A stretch of 64,000 nt of DNA from positions 67,473,554 to 67,537,553 of the forward strand of contig OX485803.1 in the NCBI GenBank assembly GCA_950295325.1, in the 5' to 3' direction. The stretch comes from Polytrichum commune (taxonomy: Eukaryota > Streptophyta > Polytrichopsida > Polytrichales > Polytrichaceae). Of this stretch, positions 39,716 through 51,099 are shown one piece after another. Below the pieces are notes generated by a model, which searched no databases, was not told the origin of the DNA, and saw nothing but the letters and a program-made list of their open reading frames with translations. Positions within the stretch are counted from its first letter, which is position 1; every line of letters begins with the position of its first letter. Made by a program: the position numbers and the translations under genes.

Positions 39716-40208
39716 AGGAAGTTTGCTTGGTTCCATTAGAGATAACCATTAGTTCATTAAACCAATATAGTGGTTGAAGCGTGAGGAGAAAACTACAATA
39801 AGTGACAAGTATTTATCAATACTTAAACTTGTGTAATTCATGGAATCAATAAGCGAGAACTCATGTAGTAGTGTGGAGTCGACGGCAAAGACTCGCTTCA
39901 TAAGAGGGATATCTTTGAAGGCATGCGTGACCAAAGCGGCCATGTGGACTTTAGAGAAGTACAAGGATGTGACATTACCCAAGATTAAGGAGTGTAAGAA
40001 GACATAGTATAGACTTGGCTAAGTTGTGTATATTCCAACGATAGATTGGAATCATACATTGTGTTACAAAGAGAGAAATCTCTACATGTCATTATAAACT
40101 TCTCCATTCGGGCTAGGACGAAATTGAAGGGTGGAGGCTTTTTGATGACAGGTGCCCACCACGGGAGTTCATCCGTGGATACCAAGGATTGAGCAATGCA
40201 TATTCAAT

Positions 40209-42530
40209 CTACAGGCCTTCTATTGATACCCCATCCGAGTCAAATTGATCTCCACCGGTCATATATTCACCTCTTGTGCATCGATCTAAATTATCCTTTG
40301 CGAAAAGAATTTGCATCGCTGGGATGACCACATTGTCATCGGACGCATTCTTCTGTCTTGCCCATCATGCCACAACACAATCTAGATATTGACAAATTGG
40401 AGCATATTCTATGAGCCTCGTCCATCTAAAAGGTTTTGCCGTGTCCCATTCCTCATAACGTTCATCCAAGGTCTTCTTGTTCATTGTGCCAATGACAAGT
40501 ACATAATACACAATCTCAATGGAACGAGCATGAAGACCGACATGTGCCAAATTAGGCTCGGAAATCACTCGTCCCATCTAGACTGGATTAACACAATCCT
40601 CACTAGGACGTAGTAAGACATAATGGCCGACCCTGATATGTGCACCAGGACAAAAGGTCTCAGGGGGTCGAGAACTTGCTGGTCCGACATAAGCATAGCC
40701 AGTGATGTTTTCCTCAAATAGATGCACATTGTCGACATGTAGGGCAGTTGCAATGGAGAACCGTGTAGAAGGCCAAAAGGGCTCGCTAAGTTCAGATGGA
40801 GTTGGGGATAAAAGATGATCCATAGCCACAAGCATATTCTCCCAATATAAAATTGTTGGCGCAATGGACTCCATATATTGACCGGAACTATCTTGATCTA
40901 CCGTATCCTTCCAATACTTAATAAAACCTTTCAATCCAAGCTTTATGTTCACGGAATCTTTCATCTTCCTTTTTGGAACGGCACGGGCACAACCTACAAA
41001 AACAAACATACATTGAGCTTAGGGCAAAACCATGGACTAACGGCCCATGAGTGATCACCCGGGGGCCACGTACATCACACCTTGTATTTTCTAGTGCACT
41101 TCCTAAGCAATACGAACCAGACACCCACTAACCTGGTGGGAACATGGTTTTCTTTGTGACAGGGTCCACATTCTATAGAGCAATTCCTCCTTTTGGCGCC
41201 CAACTTGGATTTGTACAAAACACTTTATATTGGATCAATGGCACTCCTTGAGGGTCTACATAAAAACGGAATTGGTGTGCCTTGGAATGCCTTATAAGTC
41301 GGTCTTGACCAAACTCATGGTAGTATCCCTTCACTCATTCCTTGAAATCAACAACCTCATGAATCAAGGACGGGACAATAGTGGGATCCCCAGCTTCCAT
41401 GAACGATGCCATGAGGTCTAGGAGTGTATGACAATCCTCAATCTTCAACCTTTGTCCAAACCGGCTGAACATTGCATCCACATCCTCATGCGTATGTCCA
41501 ACAATAAGGAAAGAAACCCGGACTTCACGAAAGATTCCCTTTGTGGTCATAGCATACCAAAACAACATGTTGTTTTTTGATTTGTTATCCTTTGCACAAT
41601 TGTCCATCTTAATAAGCAAGAGGTATGGCAACCCCGTAGGTGGAATAATTTCGGGCGGTGGCATTGGAAGTGTTTTTGAACACTTCTCTATGCCAACCAC
41701 TAGTGCATCGTGCAAAGGGTCACCTATGGAAGAAACATGAATGTGTTGACTGTAGCAGACATGCGGGACCTCAAGTTGACAAAGCAACCTCATGATGGAT
41801 GTGATAGTGAAGTTTTCATCGGATGAGTACATATCAAGAACATAATGTGCATAATTCACATTAGAGTGACCATGCGCAATCATCCCTGCAATGGATATTA
41901 GGAAACGCTCATATTTGTCAACACGTTTGTTTTTGTGCACAAAAACAAAAAGCGCCGTTTTCCCATAATCCATTTTGTCATGGATGATAGAAAAGACCTC
42001 TTTCGGAGAATACTTTGACAAGATCCTATCTTTATAGTAGTTGTTTCTATGAGCTTCTTGCAATGCTAAATGCCGATGGCTAGCCTTCGAGATGGCCAAG
42101 TACCCAATAGTTTTTTTTTTTGTGTATTCGCAACAAATCCTTGAAAGTTGCGCAAGTTCTACAACGCGAGAAGTTGTCGCCAGGGCTCTTCACAACATAT
42201 TGCTTGAAATGTTGTCGATGTAAGTGGCTAAAACTTGACATTGAGACAGGCGTGTACCCGAGGTCTTTGTCCAAGTTGTTTACTTCCTCCAGTAGGTTGG
42301 ACCAAGTTGTTCCCACATGGAGCATCTCCGTACCTATCTTTTTACCAGTTGGAAGAGTCCAAGTCATATGGGGCATGGAGTCCGCTCTACCCTCAATGAA
42401 TACTCCAAAAGTCGCTTGTGCCTGCATTGTATTCGCCCTTGGCTTTCTGGTTCTTGTATTTCCATGATCTCGAGATCTGACCCCATCAAGTTGTCGGCCT
42501 TGTTCCTATTAAATTGTGCCCCTTGATATC
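40209..42530 (-). pseudogene. Decayed DUF7869-like mobile-element gene, copy 1
   Basis: This is homologous over most of its length to the gene at 55688-58824, in the opposite orientation. Pieces in order are ADSMPHMTWTLPTGKK (42427-42080), then 42099-41335 with SIIHDKMDYGKTALF, GMIAHGHSNV, IKMDNCAKDNKSKNN and SFLIVGHTHEDVDAMFSRFG, then 41009-40578 with FIKYWKD and YVGPASSRPPETF, then 40577-40209 with AKPFRWTRLIEYAPI and a C-terminal stop at 40209-40211. Breaks include a frameshift beside a poly-T run (about 42109-42121), a stop after VVDFKE and a stop in the final segment. The core residues (DN of MDNC, HTHEDVD) persist. The 5' part beyond 42530 is not recognisable. Confidence 0.82.
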
Positions 42531-44128
42531 ATATAGATGTTAACCATTCACAAATGCAAATTGTTCTTCCTTCCACAACAACCGTTTCCCTACCGTTGTG
42601 CTCTTGTTTCTGGATCGTTTGAAACATTGTAAGGGCAATAAGTTCCGAGCATTGAATGGCAAGGCAAAGTAGTGTTCCCGAATACTAATCAACAAAGGCC
42701 TTGGATCTCGGGGAGGTGACTATCGGAATTTTTAAAAACCACGTGAGATAAAAAAATAAGGTCAATTTAATTCGTTGAGGGTAAATTTTATAAATTCGTT
42801 AGATCTACCATAGCATTGGAAATATGTCCCCTACATGATTATATGTAAAATAGGGTGGTGAATAATTCCTCCATTTTAGAGTTCTGTAGAAAACAAAATA
42901 GGGTCATAGATATTGGACTCCCCCAAATGTGTGTAGTAAGATCAATAGAATAATTATGGATTTGACTACGTAAATGAATATTGTGTGAATTCTATCCAAA
43001 TTTGAATGAAACGCGTTAGTATGGTAGGAAATGTTGTGGATTTTATTGGGGGAAGGAATGTTGTGACTTCTCAATAGCCCTTGGGCTTGCTTAGGGTTTG
43101 GGCAAGCATAGTGGCGTGAAGGCGGTGAAGCGTTCAGGTAGAAGGTCTTGCATTGGTAAAGTGTGAAACAATGAAGCGGCACAAAGACAGTAGGTAAGAC
43201 ACATTTTTTGGAGTTTTTTTCTTAGCTCCATAGCATTCACACAGGGTGTTTCACGAGAACCGAAGATTTGGCTTGCTCCGCTCTCGCGCAGTAAAAGTCG
43301 ATTTCAAACTCCAACTCCTTGATTTTCCCCTTCCACTGACCAATTTTCGACAACATGCTATTGATTTCCGACACCCTCCTAAATGTGAGATATAGAAAGA
43401 TGAATATTTACAAGACCTGAATGTGAGTATAGAAATATGAGATGTTGATGATTACATCAATGCTTCATATTCTACAGAATGAATGTTGTTGGATCTTAAG
43501 ATGGATTGTGGAGTGTATTTTATGCAGAGAAGTACGACAACTGTTTCATCTACAGTTAAATCAATTGTTAAAAAGACTAGGGAAAAACCTTCTAAAATTT
43601 TGTAAACTACACGTAATCTCAATGGAGTTGACCAGGGCATGTGGTGTATATAACGAGTTTAGAAAACGAGACGGAAGCTTATACAAGGTGGGGAAGTTGC
43701 AAGCATTCCATTGACCTTCTTAATCAAACACTATATTCGGTAATTGGAGACTTTTTGTTGATTATGAGACTATATAAGGATGCACATTTCAAAATTGGAC
43801 CAGTAATGACGACTAAAAATCCCATATGTATAATGGTATGCTACTATTATTATACATAAAGGCATGAAAGTGAACAAAAATGTGAGGCATACATGAAAAT
43901 AGTTACGTATGAAATGACAACTTGTTATGAATGGAAGGGAAGATGCGAAGAATGAATGGAAGTTGAATGAATTAATTGGGATTGAAATACAATTATAATG
44001 GAAATACCATCAATGTCTTGAGTAACTTGGAATAGCATAGAAAGTAAGCACTTAAATATGTTCTACACCTAAGCCCATTTAGGGAGTCCGTCCCACTAAT
44101 ACGCTTCTAGTCACACTAGTCCGACCCA
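42531..44128. other. Gene-free stretch
   Basis: AT-rich with short ORFs. The 5' remains of copy 1 may extend here but are not recognisable. I see no palindromes of the type found at 46-55 kb. Confidence 0.35.
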
Positions 44129-44145
44129 CTATTTTTTTTTTGCGG

Positions 44146-45099
44146 CTAAGTCCTTTTTTTTGGCGGCCTCCATGGCTCTAAAAATCTCAGGCCCACGACT
44201 GTATCCTTGTGTGTTGCCTGGACAGGAATATGTGTTGTTCTTGAATGTTTCAGGACACGCTCCCGAATTGTACGAGGTGGTATTATAAGTAGAATACGAG
44301 GGCGTTTGCGAAAGGGAACGTCTTGCGCTTCTTCGGAGGGCCAGACAACTATCGGACTCGGAAGATGCGGCCTTGAGGGCGTGCCTATCCAAGGAGGACG
44401 TGGAGGAGGGCCGGGCACCAAGCAAGCGGGTAGCCACCTGCGAAACAACGTCATAGGAAGAGAAGAATGGGAATAGAGTGGGGAAAATAATGAGGGCGGT
44501 TTGGGATGGGCGCTTGTAAAGAGAACGGCATGCACACGGAAGACAAGCAAAGCAAAAGCGGGAAAGGGGTTTAGGGTTGAGGAGGGCACCTTGGCTTTGG
44601 GGACGTCCATGCGGGGAACGGTGGGAACGAGGGGGGCGTCGACGGGAGCATCCGGAGCCGATGGAACTATTGCACTGTTGGATGGCGGGGGGGAGTCGAG
44701 GCCTGGAGGGCCCACGATCGCGGAGGACGTTGCAGGGGGAGGAACGGAGTCGGCGGGGGCAAAGTCCATGCGGAGACGCCGGCTCGGCCCATGACGAGTG
44801 ACGCCGTCGTCCCTAGAGGGCGAGAGGTGCCCCAAACGAACGAGCGTCCATTTCTCCTTGGAGAGGGGGGAGGGCGACGGGGCGTAGGCGCGGGCGACAA
44901 GTGCGGGGGGCGGGCTGTTGACGACACCGTCGTCGATGCTGACGTCGCGGGAGTAATCCACGGCCGAGGCCGCGTCGACCGCCGAGAAGTGGTAGAGGGA
45001 TGGCATTTGGGAGTCCGTGACGTCGCGGGAAGGGGAGGCAGGGGGCGAGAGGGGACGGGAAGGGCCGTCGACCACGGGGGCGTCGCATATTGGGGCAGA
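44146..45099 (-). CDS. Pro/Ser-rich low-complexity ORF, uncertain
   Basis: A GC-rich frame of about 318 codons, open from a possible acceptor (TTGCCCATAG|TCTGCC, 45100) to a stop at 44146, with no ATG near its start. It is rich in Pro, Ser and Arg (for example PLSPPASPSRDV, DSPPPSNSAIVPSAPDAP) and disordered, with no domain. The matching antisense frames are also open because of the GC-rich composition, so coding is not certain. It could be a downstream exon of the phosphatase-like gene beside it (a donor such as AAT|GTATTC lies near that ORF's end) or a separate gene. A GTT-rich simple repeat lies at 45108-45150 in the would-be intron. Confidence 0.35.
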   Translation of the reverse strand, partial: SAPICDAPVVDGPSRPLSPPASPSRDVTDSQMPSLYHFSAVDAASAVDYSRDVSIDDGVVNSPPPALVARAYAPSPSPLSKEKWTLVRLGHLSPSRDDGVTRHGPSRRLRMDFAPADSVPPPATSSAIVGPPGLDSPPPSNSAIVPSAPDAPVDAPLVPTVPRMDVPKAKVPSSTLNPFPAFALLVFRVHAVLFTSAHPKPPSLFSPLYSHSSLPMTLFRRWLPACLVPGPPPRPPWIGTPSRPHLPSPIVVWPSEEAQDVPFRKRPRILLIIPPRTIRERVLKHSRTTHIPVQATHKDTVVGLRFLEPWRPPKKRT

Positions 45100-45212
45100 C
45101 TATGGGCAAGAACAACAAAAACAACAACAATCACAACAACAAAAGACATCCAAAACAGAGCAAGCATTAGATATGTGAACCACACGATAACAAGCAAAGA
45201 CATGGAGGAATT

Positions 45213-45967
45213 TCAAATCAATTTATTGAGTTTAGCGAGCCTCATGATGCTCTTGAATACATTATCACGGGGGCTTAAACCCACATTGCCGATGGGGTTG
45301 GACCTAACAAAAAATGGTATGCTACCGGCGTGGACAACAAGCCTTCTAAGGTAAGGCGCTAGCGTATCGACCAAAAACGTGTCGTTCCTATCGCCGGTCC
45401 AAGTGGCGGGGAAGATGACGTTCCCCGGGGGGTTCAAGACGCTTTTGGTGGGGCTGTCATCGACGAGGACGGTGTTCTCGGGGGTCAGCCACCACCCGTG
45501 GGGTACCCCCTGCAACCGGGGGATGCCCCGCCACAGTACTCTTGACCTCAGGACCTTGAGGAATTGTTGTCCTCCGCCACGACCGCCGAACTTTGGAACC
45601 GGCATACCTTTTTCGTCAAGCAATTCATCGCAATCCTCTTGGCCGAGGATGAGGCAAGGGCTCAGAAGATCGCGGAAGAGGAAGTCGACGATTGGCTCGG
45701 TGTTCTCCATGACCATGGAGCTCCACACAATGACGTGAGCTACATCGAGCACCTCTCGAAGGAAGTCACGCAGACCGGGACGGGTGCGAACATCCTTGCG
45801 GTTAATGAGCGTGTCGAGCTCTCCGTCGTAGTCCCTTTCGTCGGGGTGACGGAAGGGACGCGTGGGGACCCGGGGGATGTGTTCGGTGTGACACAACACC
45901 CCATTTAGATCGAACACGACGAACGGTTTGTTTCGGGTAAGACGTCCACTGGTCGAGGGTTTCCGAC
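45213..45967 (-). CDS. FCP1/SCP-like HAD phosphatase domain ORF, 5' end unresolved
   Basis: It resembles the FCP1 homology (NIF) domain of CTD-type phosphatases in the HAD superfamily, which dephosphorylate Ser/Thr residues using an Asp nucleophile. Motif I is FVVFDLNGVLCHT, motif II is HVIVWSSM, and motif IV is NTVLVDDSPTKS. The nucleophile Asp is present, but the second Asp of canonical DxDGT is Asn, so the general acid/base is changed. There is no ATG before motif I: the frame opens after a stop at 45990 and a possible acceptor lies at 45968, so an upstream exon is missing or the copy is truncated. It sits in the palindrome-bearing region, on the same strand as the three-exon gene, and may be cargo of the same element. 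Confidence 0.68.
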
Positions 45968-46097
45968 CTATCTCCGGGGGATCATGTGATTAACAACTCG
46001 ACTAGTTTAATTCTATGATCCAATAAATAACATTGCATCAAGGAAAAGACGATTATGCGAGGAAAATAATGCTAGGAGAATGTGGTCAAGTGCAGAC

Positions 46098-46209
46098 TTG
46101 CGAACGAGCGTTCGTGAATGAAGGCTGGGGTGGCGCATCATTTACGAACGCTCGTTCGTGAAGGAGGTGGACAGATGGTCGCACCCTTTTACGAACGGGC
46201 GCTCGTTAA
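46098..46209. repeat. Three 22 bp palindromes, intergenic
   Basis: Copies of the palindrome (arms TTTACGAACG and CGTTCGTAAA around two free bases) lie at 46098-46118 (centre AG), 46141-46162 (centre CT) and 46187-46209 (degenerate). They sit between the phosphatase-like ORF and the three-exon gene. Confidence 0.93.
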
Positions 46210-46519
46210 TGAGGTGGGTGTGAAAGTGTAATGATGCGCATGAACATACATAATACAAGATGCGCTACGATACAATAAGTTTGGGAGATGCGACGCAGAG
46301 ATCATCTGCTCATATATTAATTCGGTGAATATTTACAATTGTCTCACGTGATAATTTTTCACAGTTTCCTATGGCAAATACATGCCGTGTTCTACAAAAT
46401 TTATCGGGCTAAGGGTCAAAATTTATTGGGCTAAGGGTCCACGTAGAGAAGGGTCCTCGCACGCCTCGTGATGCTGATGGACAGGAACCGCCAAGAACAC
46501 AACGCGCATGGGTTAGTGG

Positions 46520-46645
46520 TTACGAACGCGCGTTCATCAAATGAGTGGTATTCTCAGAGGAGAGTTACCTCGTCATCGGGGGGAGGGGCAGCGGCGCTGG
46601 ACCGAGCAGTTCCCTCCTCTTCGATTAACGAACGCGCGTTCGTAT
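46520..46645. repeat. Two 22 bp palindromes at the 3' end of the three-exon gene
   Basis: Copies at 46520-46540 and 46625-46645, both with centre CG. The second overlaps the end of the ORF: it encodes RTRVR and its outer TTAA supplies the TAA stop on the minus strand (46625-46627). Confidence 0.93.
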
Positions 46646-47017
46646 CCCCATTGGGCCAGCCGCCTCTGTCTCCATGGCATCTGTGGCACGCTCCGACTGT
46701 GACGCTTGGGTCTGCACAATGTGGTCCGCGTCGTCGTCGTCGTCTCCGGCCAGGTCAAGAGTGTCCATGCGGACATCCTCCATCTCCGCGGATGGATGTC
46801 GTCCCAAGTCAGGGCTCTCAACGTCCATTCCTTGGACAGCTGCCGCGTCATTGGGGCTCCCCTGCGTTTCCTCCACAATGACCATGTCAGTGTGTTGTGC
46901 AGATTCATCGGCCTGCCTATCCACTACCCTCGGGACGACTGTCAAAGAGGCGGTGTCAGTAACTGAGGCCAGTCCTACCCTTGGAGGGGGAGGGGTTAGG
47001 ACTGCCGGACCTGAGGA

Positions 47018-47039
47018 TTCACGAACGCGCGTTCGTAAA
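47018..47039. repeat. 22 bp palindrome inside coding exon 3
   Basis: A full copy with centre CG lies in the middle of exon 3 of the three-exon gene. It is read in frame as LRTRVRES in a disordered Pro-rich region, without a stop. Confidence 0.93.
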
Positions 47040-48050
47040 TCTTCGTCCTCGCGTATGGCAGCCCTTATCGCATCGTGGGAGTTGGCGGGGGTGGCAGTCA
47101 TTTGAGGGGGCGGAGGACTCCCAGCTGGCGTTGGGTGTGGTGCTGGTGGGTGCGAAGGTCCTCCGGGGAACATGCCTGGAGGGGGGGAATGGGAGGGGTA
47201 TCCTCCGGGGAAGGGGTAAGGTTGTTGTGCTGGCGCCGAGAAGCTCTGCATATTTCTGAGCATCTCAAATATGGCGTCCGTCTTTGCTGCGGACTCCCGC
47301 AGCGCCTCCTGCATGCGGGCCATATTTCTTGCACTCTCCTCTGCCGCAGCCGCCATTTCCTCCTTCATTTTTTGCTCTAGCTTGGCATTCAACTCGGCAA
47401 CTGTCAGCGCCTCCTCCTTCACCCGCTTGTTCTTGTCGTAATCGACCCCCAGCTCCGCCATGATGTCCATGTCCCCCTCGTCCTCGTCGGACACCTCGAT
47501 GATTGCTCCCTCAGGCAACTCCACGTACGGCGTCTTCTTCATCCTCCTCCTCATGTTTCGGAAGAGGTCCAAGGATGGACGCGAGCATTGGTCGAGGAGG
47601 TCGAGGGTCTCCATCCTCGGAACAACGACGGGCCTTGGAGATACTGAAGTCGAGCAGCCTCCAGGCGTGCCGAAGGGTTCCGCACCAGACACTCTTGCGG
47701 GGAGGACATCCTGGGTGGCACCCGCCGAGGATCCAGTACATCCAGCCGGGGTCCCTTGGTATTCCGAAGGCTCCCCCGATGGGGCCAACAACCGGAGAGG
47801 AGTGACATCCAAAGCCTGGAGGATGGCATCGACGTTGACGGAGGGGCTAGGCTCGTCGTCGTCTGTTTCCATGGGAGGCATGCCTTCGTCGGCCTGCATG
47901 TTGAAGTCCATTCTGGGCACGGATATGTCAGCTAGGTCCATCGTCGACGCTTTTGTCCTATGGAACTTGTAATCCTCCTCGTCGACGGCGTCAACGTATG
48001 TGTTCACGCACAGCCCCAGCATCTGAGATACAAAGGCAAAGATTCAGTCA

Positions 48051-48072
48051 TATACGAACGCGCGTTCGTAAA
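48051..48072. repeat. 22 bp palindrome, acceptor side of intron 2
   Basis: Centre CG. It lies 28 bp upstream of the exon 3 acceptor on the minus strand, near where a branch point would be. Confidence 0.93.
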
Positions 48073-48167
48073 CATAAAGGCTTCGAGCGAGGAAATATTA
48101 ACAAAATAATTCACAAAACAATCATAAGTATCGGTTGCCCATGATAAATTGTTTGGAGCATGCAGTG

Positions 48168-48189
48168 TTTACGAACGAGCGTTCGTAAA
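48168..48189. repeat. 22 bp palindrome, donor side of intron 2
   Basis: A perfect copy with centre AG, 20 bp downstream of the exon 2 donor on the minus strand. Confidence 0.95.
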
Positions 48190-49569
48190 AAGTGGTGTGA
48201 GATGGCTTACCATGGCCGAGTATATAAATTTGCTGCCCCCAAATACGTTGTAGACAGTCTCGCCAGTCATCGCCAAACCCTGCAATATGGAGATGTAGAA
48301 CTCCATCCTCAGCTCCAGCGCTGGGAAGACAGTGTACAAAGTCTCCTGGAAGAGATCCTTTGGAGGTGGGTGAGGGATGCTGTATATCTTCTTGAATGTG
48401 TTGTTCGTCTTTATGGGTGCTCACCCATTCCTAAGCGCATTGTACGTCAAGAAGATGAGGCTCACCGCTCCCACCTGCTTGTTGCCTCTGGCCTCGTTTA
48501 CGGCAACAATCCCCTCCGTCTTCGCTGGCACGTATGTGCTGTGGAAGATGCTGTACTCGAACTTGATCTTGTTCTCATACAAATCGATGACGTCGGATTG
48601 CTTCTCCTACTCCACAATCCACAGCCATACGTGCGGCTCCCTCATGGTCGGAGATTTGTGCTCCATGAATTTCGCCATGAAAGGGTTGTAAAAAGGCTCC
48701 CCCTTCATGCCCTGTCGCGAGGCACCGGGGATCCCTCTGAAGTCGATGACCGCGAAGGGACAACCCCTTCGATCCTCCCTGACCTCGGACCTGCTGAAGG
48801 TGCCATCCCACTTGGAAAACGTGGTCCTCTCCAGCCCCGTGGTCACCACACAAAATCTGGCAACGCCCTCGAATGTGGCATTACGCTTCCTCTCCAAGAA
48901 GGAGATGTACCGCTGCAGCTCCTCGGGTTCTGTCTCGGTCTTCTTGGCCCTCTTATTGCCCTTGAATTTCAGAACGGCAATGTGCTCTTTCACTAGGCTT
49001 CGCATTGAGGCCCCGTTGATGTTGTAACGCGACTTGAACACCTTCCAATTGGCCCAGTTGATGTCGCCGTCGGCAAGGAAGAGGTGCATCTCTGGCACGA
49101 GAGCGCTAAGCTCTCGCATCGCAGATGTCTTCATCTTCCTATGCTCACACCACTCTTTGATGGAGTATGTTCCGGGCTTATGCTTGGGCCTCTTCAAAAA
49201 AATCTTGGGATATGGGATTGTTCTCCCAACTGTGTTCCCAAGTACATGAACCGCGCAACGCTGAAGTTCGGACTCCGTGAGTCCTTGCAGGGACCTGAAA
49301 AACTCCCTTAGGAGTGGAGGGGCCTCTCCGGTCTTGTCCGAGCTGTATTTCTCCTCGGTGTCGGGGTTCACGAGATCGCCCGAGCTATGCGCGTCAAAAA
49401 ATTGGGTCCACAACTCCCAAGTGTCCCTGTTGCAGCAGATGAGACGGAACTCACCCTTCAGCTCAAGTACTGACTTTGTGGTGGTGGACTTCATATCGAT
49501 AGAGGAAAATTTGTCCACCATCGCATCGCAAAATGCCTACAATGCGAAACAAATGTCAGTGTTGCTCTA

Positions 49570-49591
49570 AATACGAACGCACGTTCGTGAA
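49570..49591. repeat. 22 bp palindrome, acceptor side of intron 1
   Basis: Centre CA, 33 bp upstream of the exon 2 acceptor on the minus strand. Confidence 0.93.
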
Positions 49592-49633
49592 ATGGAAACT
49601 TCATGAAAAATAGAAAATTGAAATGCAGTGACT

Positions 49634-49655
49634 TTTACGAACGTTCGTTCGTAAA
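49634..49655. repeat. 22 bp palindrome, donor side of intron 1
   Basis: A perfect copy with centre TT, starting 5 bp after the exon 1 donor on the minus strand. Confidence 0.95.
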
Positions 49656-50987
49656 CATACCTTCCACTGAGGAGACTAGGTCTTCGCATTCTCTCTTTCT
49701 TTTGGTGGGCAACCATGTGCCACCCAGACATCTCGTGCAGCCACTATGTTTGCTGCCCAGGACGCCTCAAACGCCTTTATCTTATTGCCGGAGTTCAAGA
49801 AAGTTGAAATCTTTCGGAGCTTGTCCCAGTCGTCAGACCACACCAAGAAGGCCTTCCAGTAGCGCAGGTCCGCCTTCGGTTCATGCTGGAAGTTATCGTC
49901 CTTCAGGATGAGCTGCGACGCCTCTAGGCTGTGCTGTCCATCTATGATCCAGAACTCACCATTCTGGATCCGGGGCCAATCTTTCTCAGTCGGACGGGAC
50001 GTGAAGCCCTTCGGCATCACGCAAACGGTCTGCCTGTCCCACTTGACGTTGTTCATCAAATTGTTAATTTGCCACTTGACACCCCCGCTCTCACGAGACC
50101 TCACCACCCACTTGTTTGGCGATTTCTCGCACTTGAAGCAATCAACGTTGAATGTAAAGTGCCTCCCCATGGGCCAGCAATCCTTTGAGTAAGTGTTGAA
50201 GTCTCTCAGGATTCTGGTAGCCTTCACGGCGTCCGGGTTTTCTCCCTTCTTCAAAGGAATTGGTATAACGGGAGGCGAGCTCACCTCCGCCGTCTCTGTT
50301 ACACCCGATTTTTCCAAGTCATCCCTTGTCCTTTTGGATGGCGTGGACTGTCTGTTGGGCCCGTCCGTCCCCCGGCTCACGGATGGCACAGGCCGGGGTG
50401 CACTTCTCGAACCTCCTGCCCCGGACACAGAAGGTTTTCTAGGACTCTTCTTCTTCTTGTTCGCCTCGGCGACCACACTGTTATACTTGGAGATGTTTAA
50501 AGCCAAGGCAGTTAACTTTCTGGCTGTCCAGTACTGGCTCAAAGCGTACTTTGTGAAGTGATTCTGCAGGTTGAAATGCTTGGCCTCTTCTCCCACGGTC
50601 AGAATGGCGTAATTGTGGGAGAAGGAGTGCTCCATGTAGTGCAAGAGGAGGTTGATGTGGTCCTTCTTGTTTTTCATATCCAAAATGACGTAATCCCCCT
50701 GGGCCTCTATTGACTCTATTTCCCATGTCTTCATCTGCACCCATTGTTCTGGCTGGTCCGGGCTCGTCTCCAGCTCGTAGGTGAAGCGCAGGACAAAAAG
50801 ACCGTCTTCGGTTTTCTCTGGCAGCGCTGTCCACTCCCCCATGAAGTCAATCTTTGGGACGTAATTGTCATTGTCGTTTGTATCCGACACTGACTGTGGC
50901 AGGCTGTCCACCTTCACTGCGAACATCTCGATGGCACTCCTGGTTGATCTAGCCATCTGCACAATGATGTACACTTTTAGTGAAGTA

Positions 50988-51009
50988 TTTACGAACATTC
51001 GTTCGTGAG
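50988..51009. repeat. 22 bp palindrome just upstream of exon 1
   Basis: Centre TT, 31 bp before the CAG|ATG that opens exon 1 on the minus strand. This is the same distance as from the acceptors of exons 2 and 3, so an upstream leader intron may exist. Confidence 0.9.
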
Positions 51010-51099
51010 TGGTACAACTAGGCCGCAGACAATGTTGTTTGCATTGTTGGTTTGGTTGTATAACATTTCATATATTTGATCTAGAGGCCTTTGATCATA

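Larger units (their letters stand above)
46625..50956 (-). pseudogene. Three-exon ParB/DGQHR-like mobile-element gene with nonsense codons
   Basis: Exons 50956-49661, 49536-48211 and 48022-46625 join in phase 0 (ends CAG|ATG, AAG|GTATG, TTGTAG|GC, CCATG|GTAAG, CTCAG|ATG) to about 1,340 codons. Exon 1 has a beta-rich start, a basic SPRKPS segment and GEFWIIDGQHSLEASQLI (DGQH at about residues 339-342). This recalls the ParB/sulfiredoxin-fold DGQHR motif of ParB-like nucleases and DndB-type proteins. Exon 2 is unrecognised. Exon 3 has a coiled coil (VAELNAKLEQKMKEEMAAAA), a Pro/Gly-rich stretch and an acidic tail. In-frame stops lie at 49676-49678 (TAG), 48607-48609 (TAG) and 48421-48423 (TGA), with reading frame and splice sites otherwise intact, so it is a recently inactivated copy unless the stops are suppressed. 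It is much more GC-rich than its surroundings. Confidence 0.72.

Noticed and set aside
44501-47380. Long plus-strand ORFs opposite the phosphatase-like and three-exon genes
   Set aside because: They are antisense shadows of GC-rich coding sequence; they have no motifs, while the minus strand has domains and fitting splice sites.
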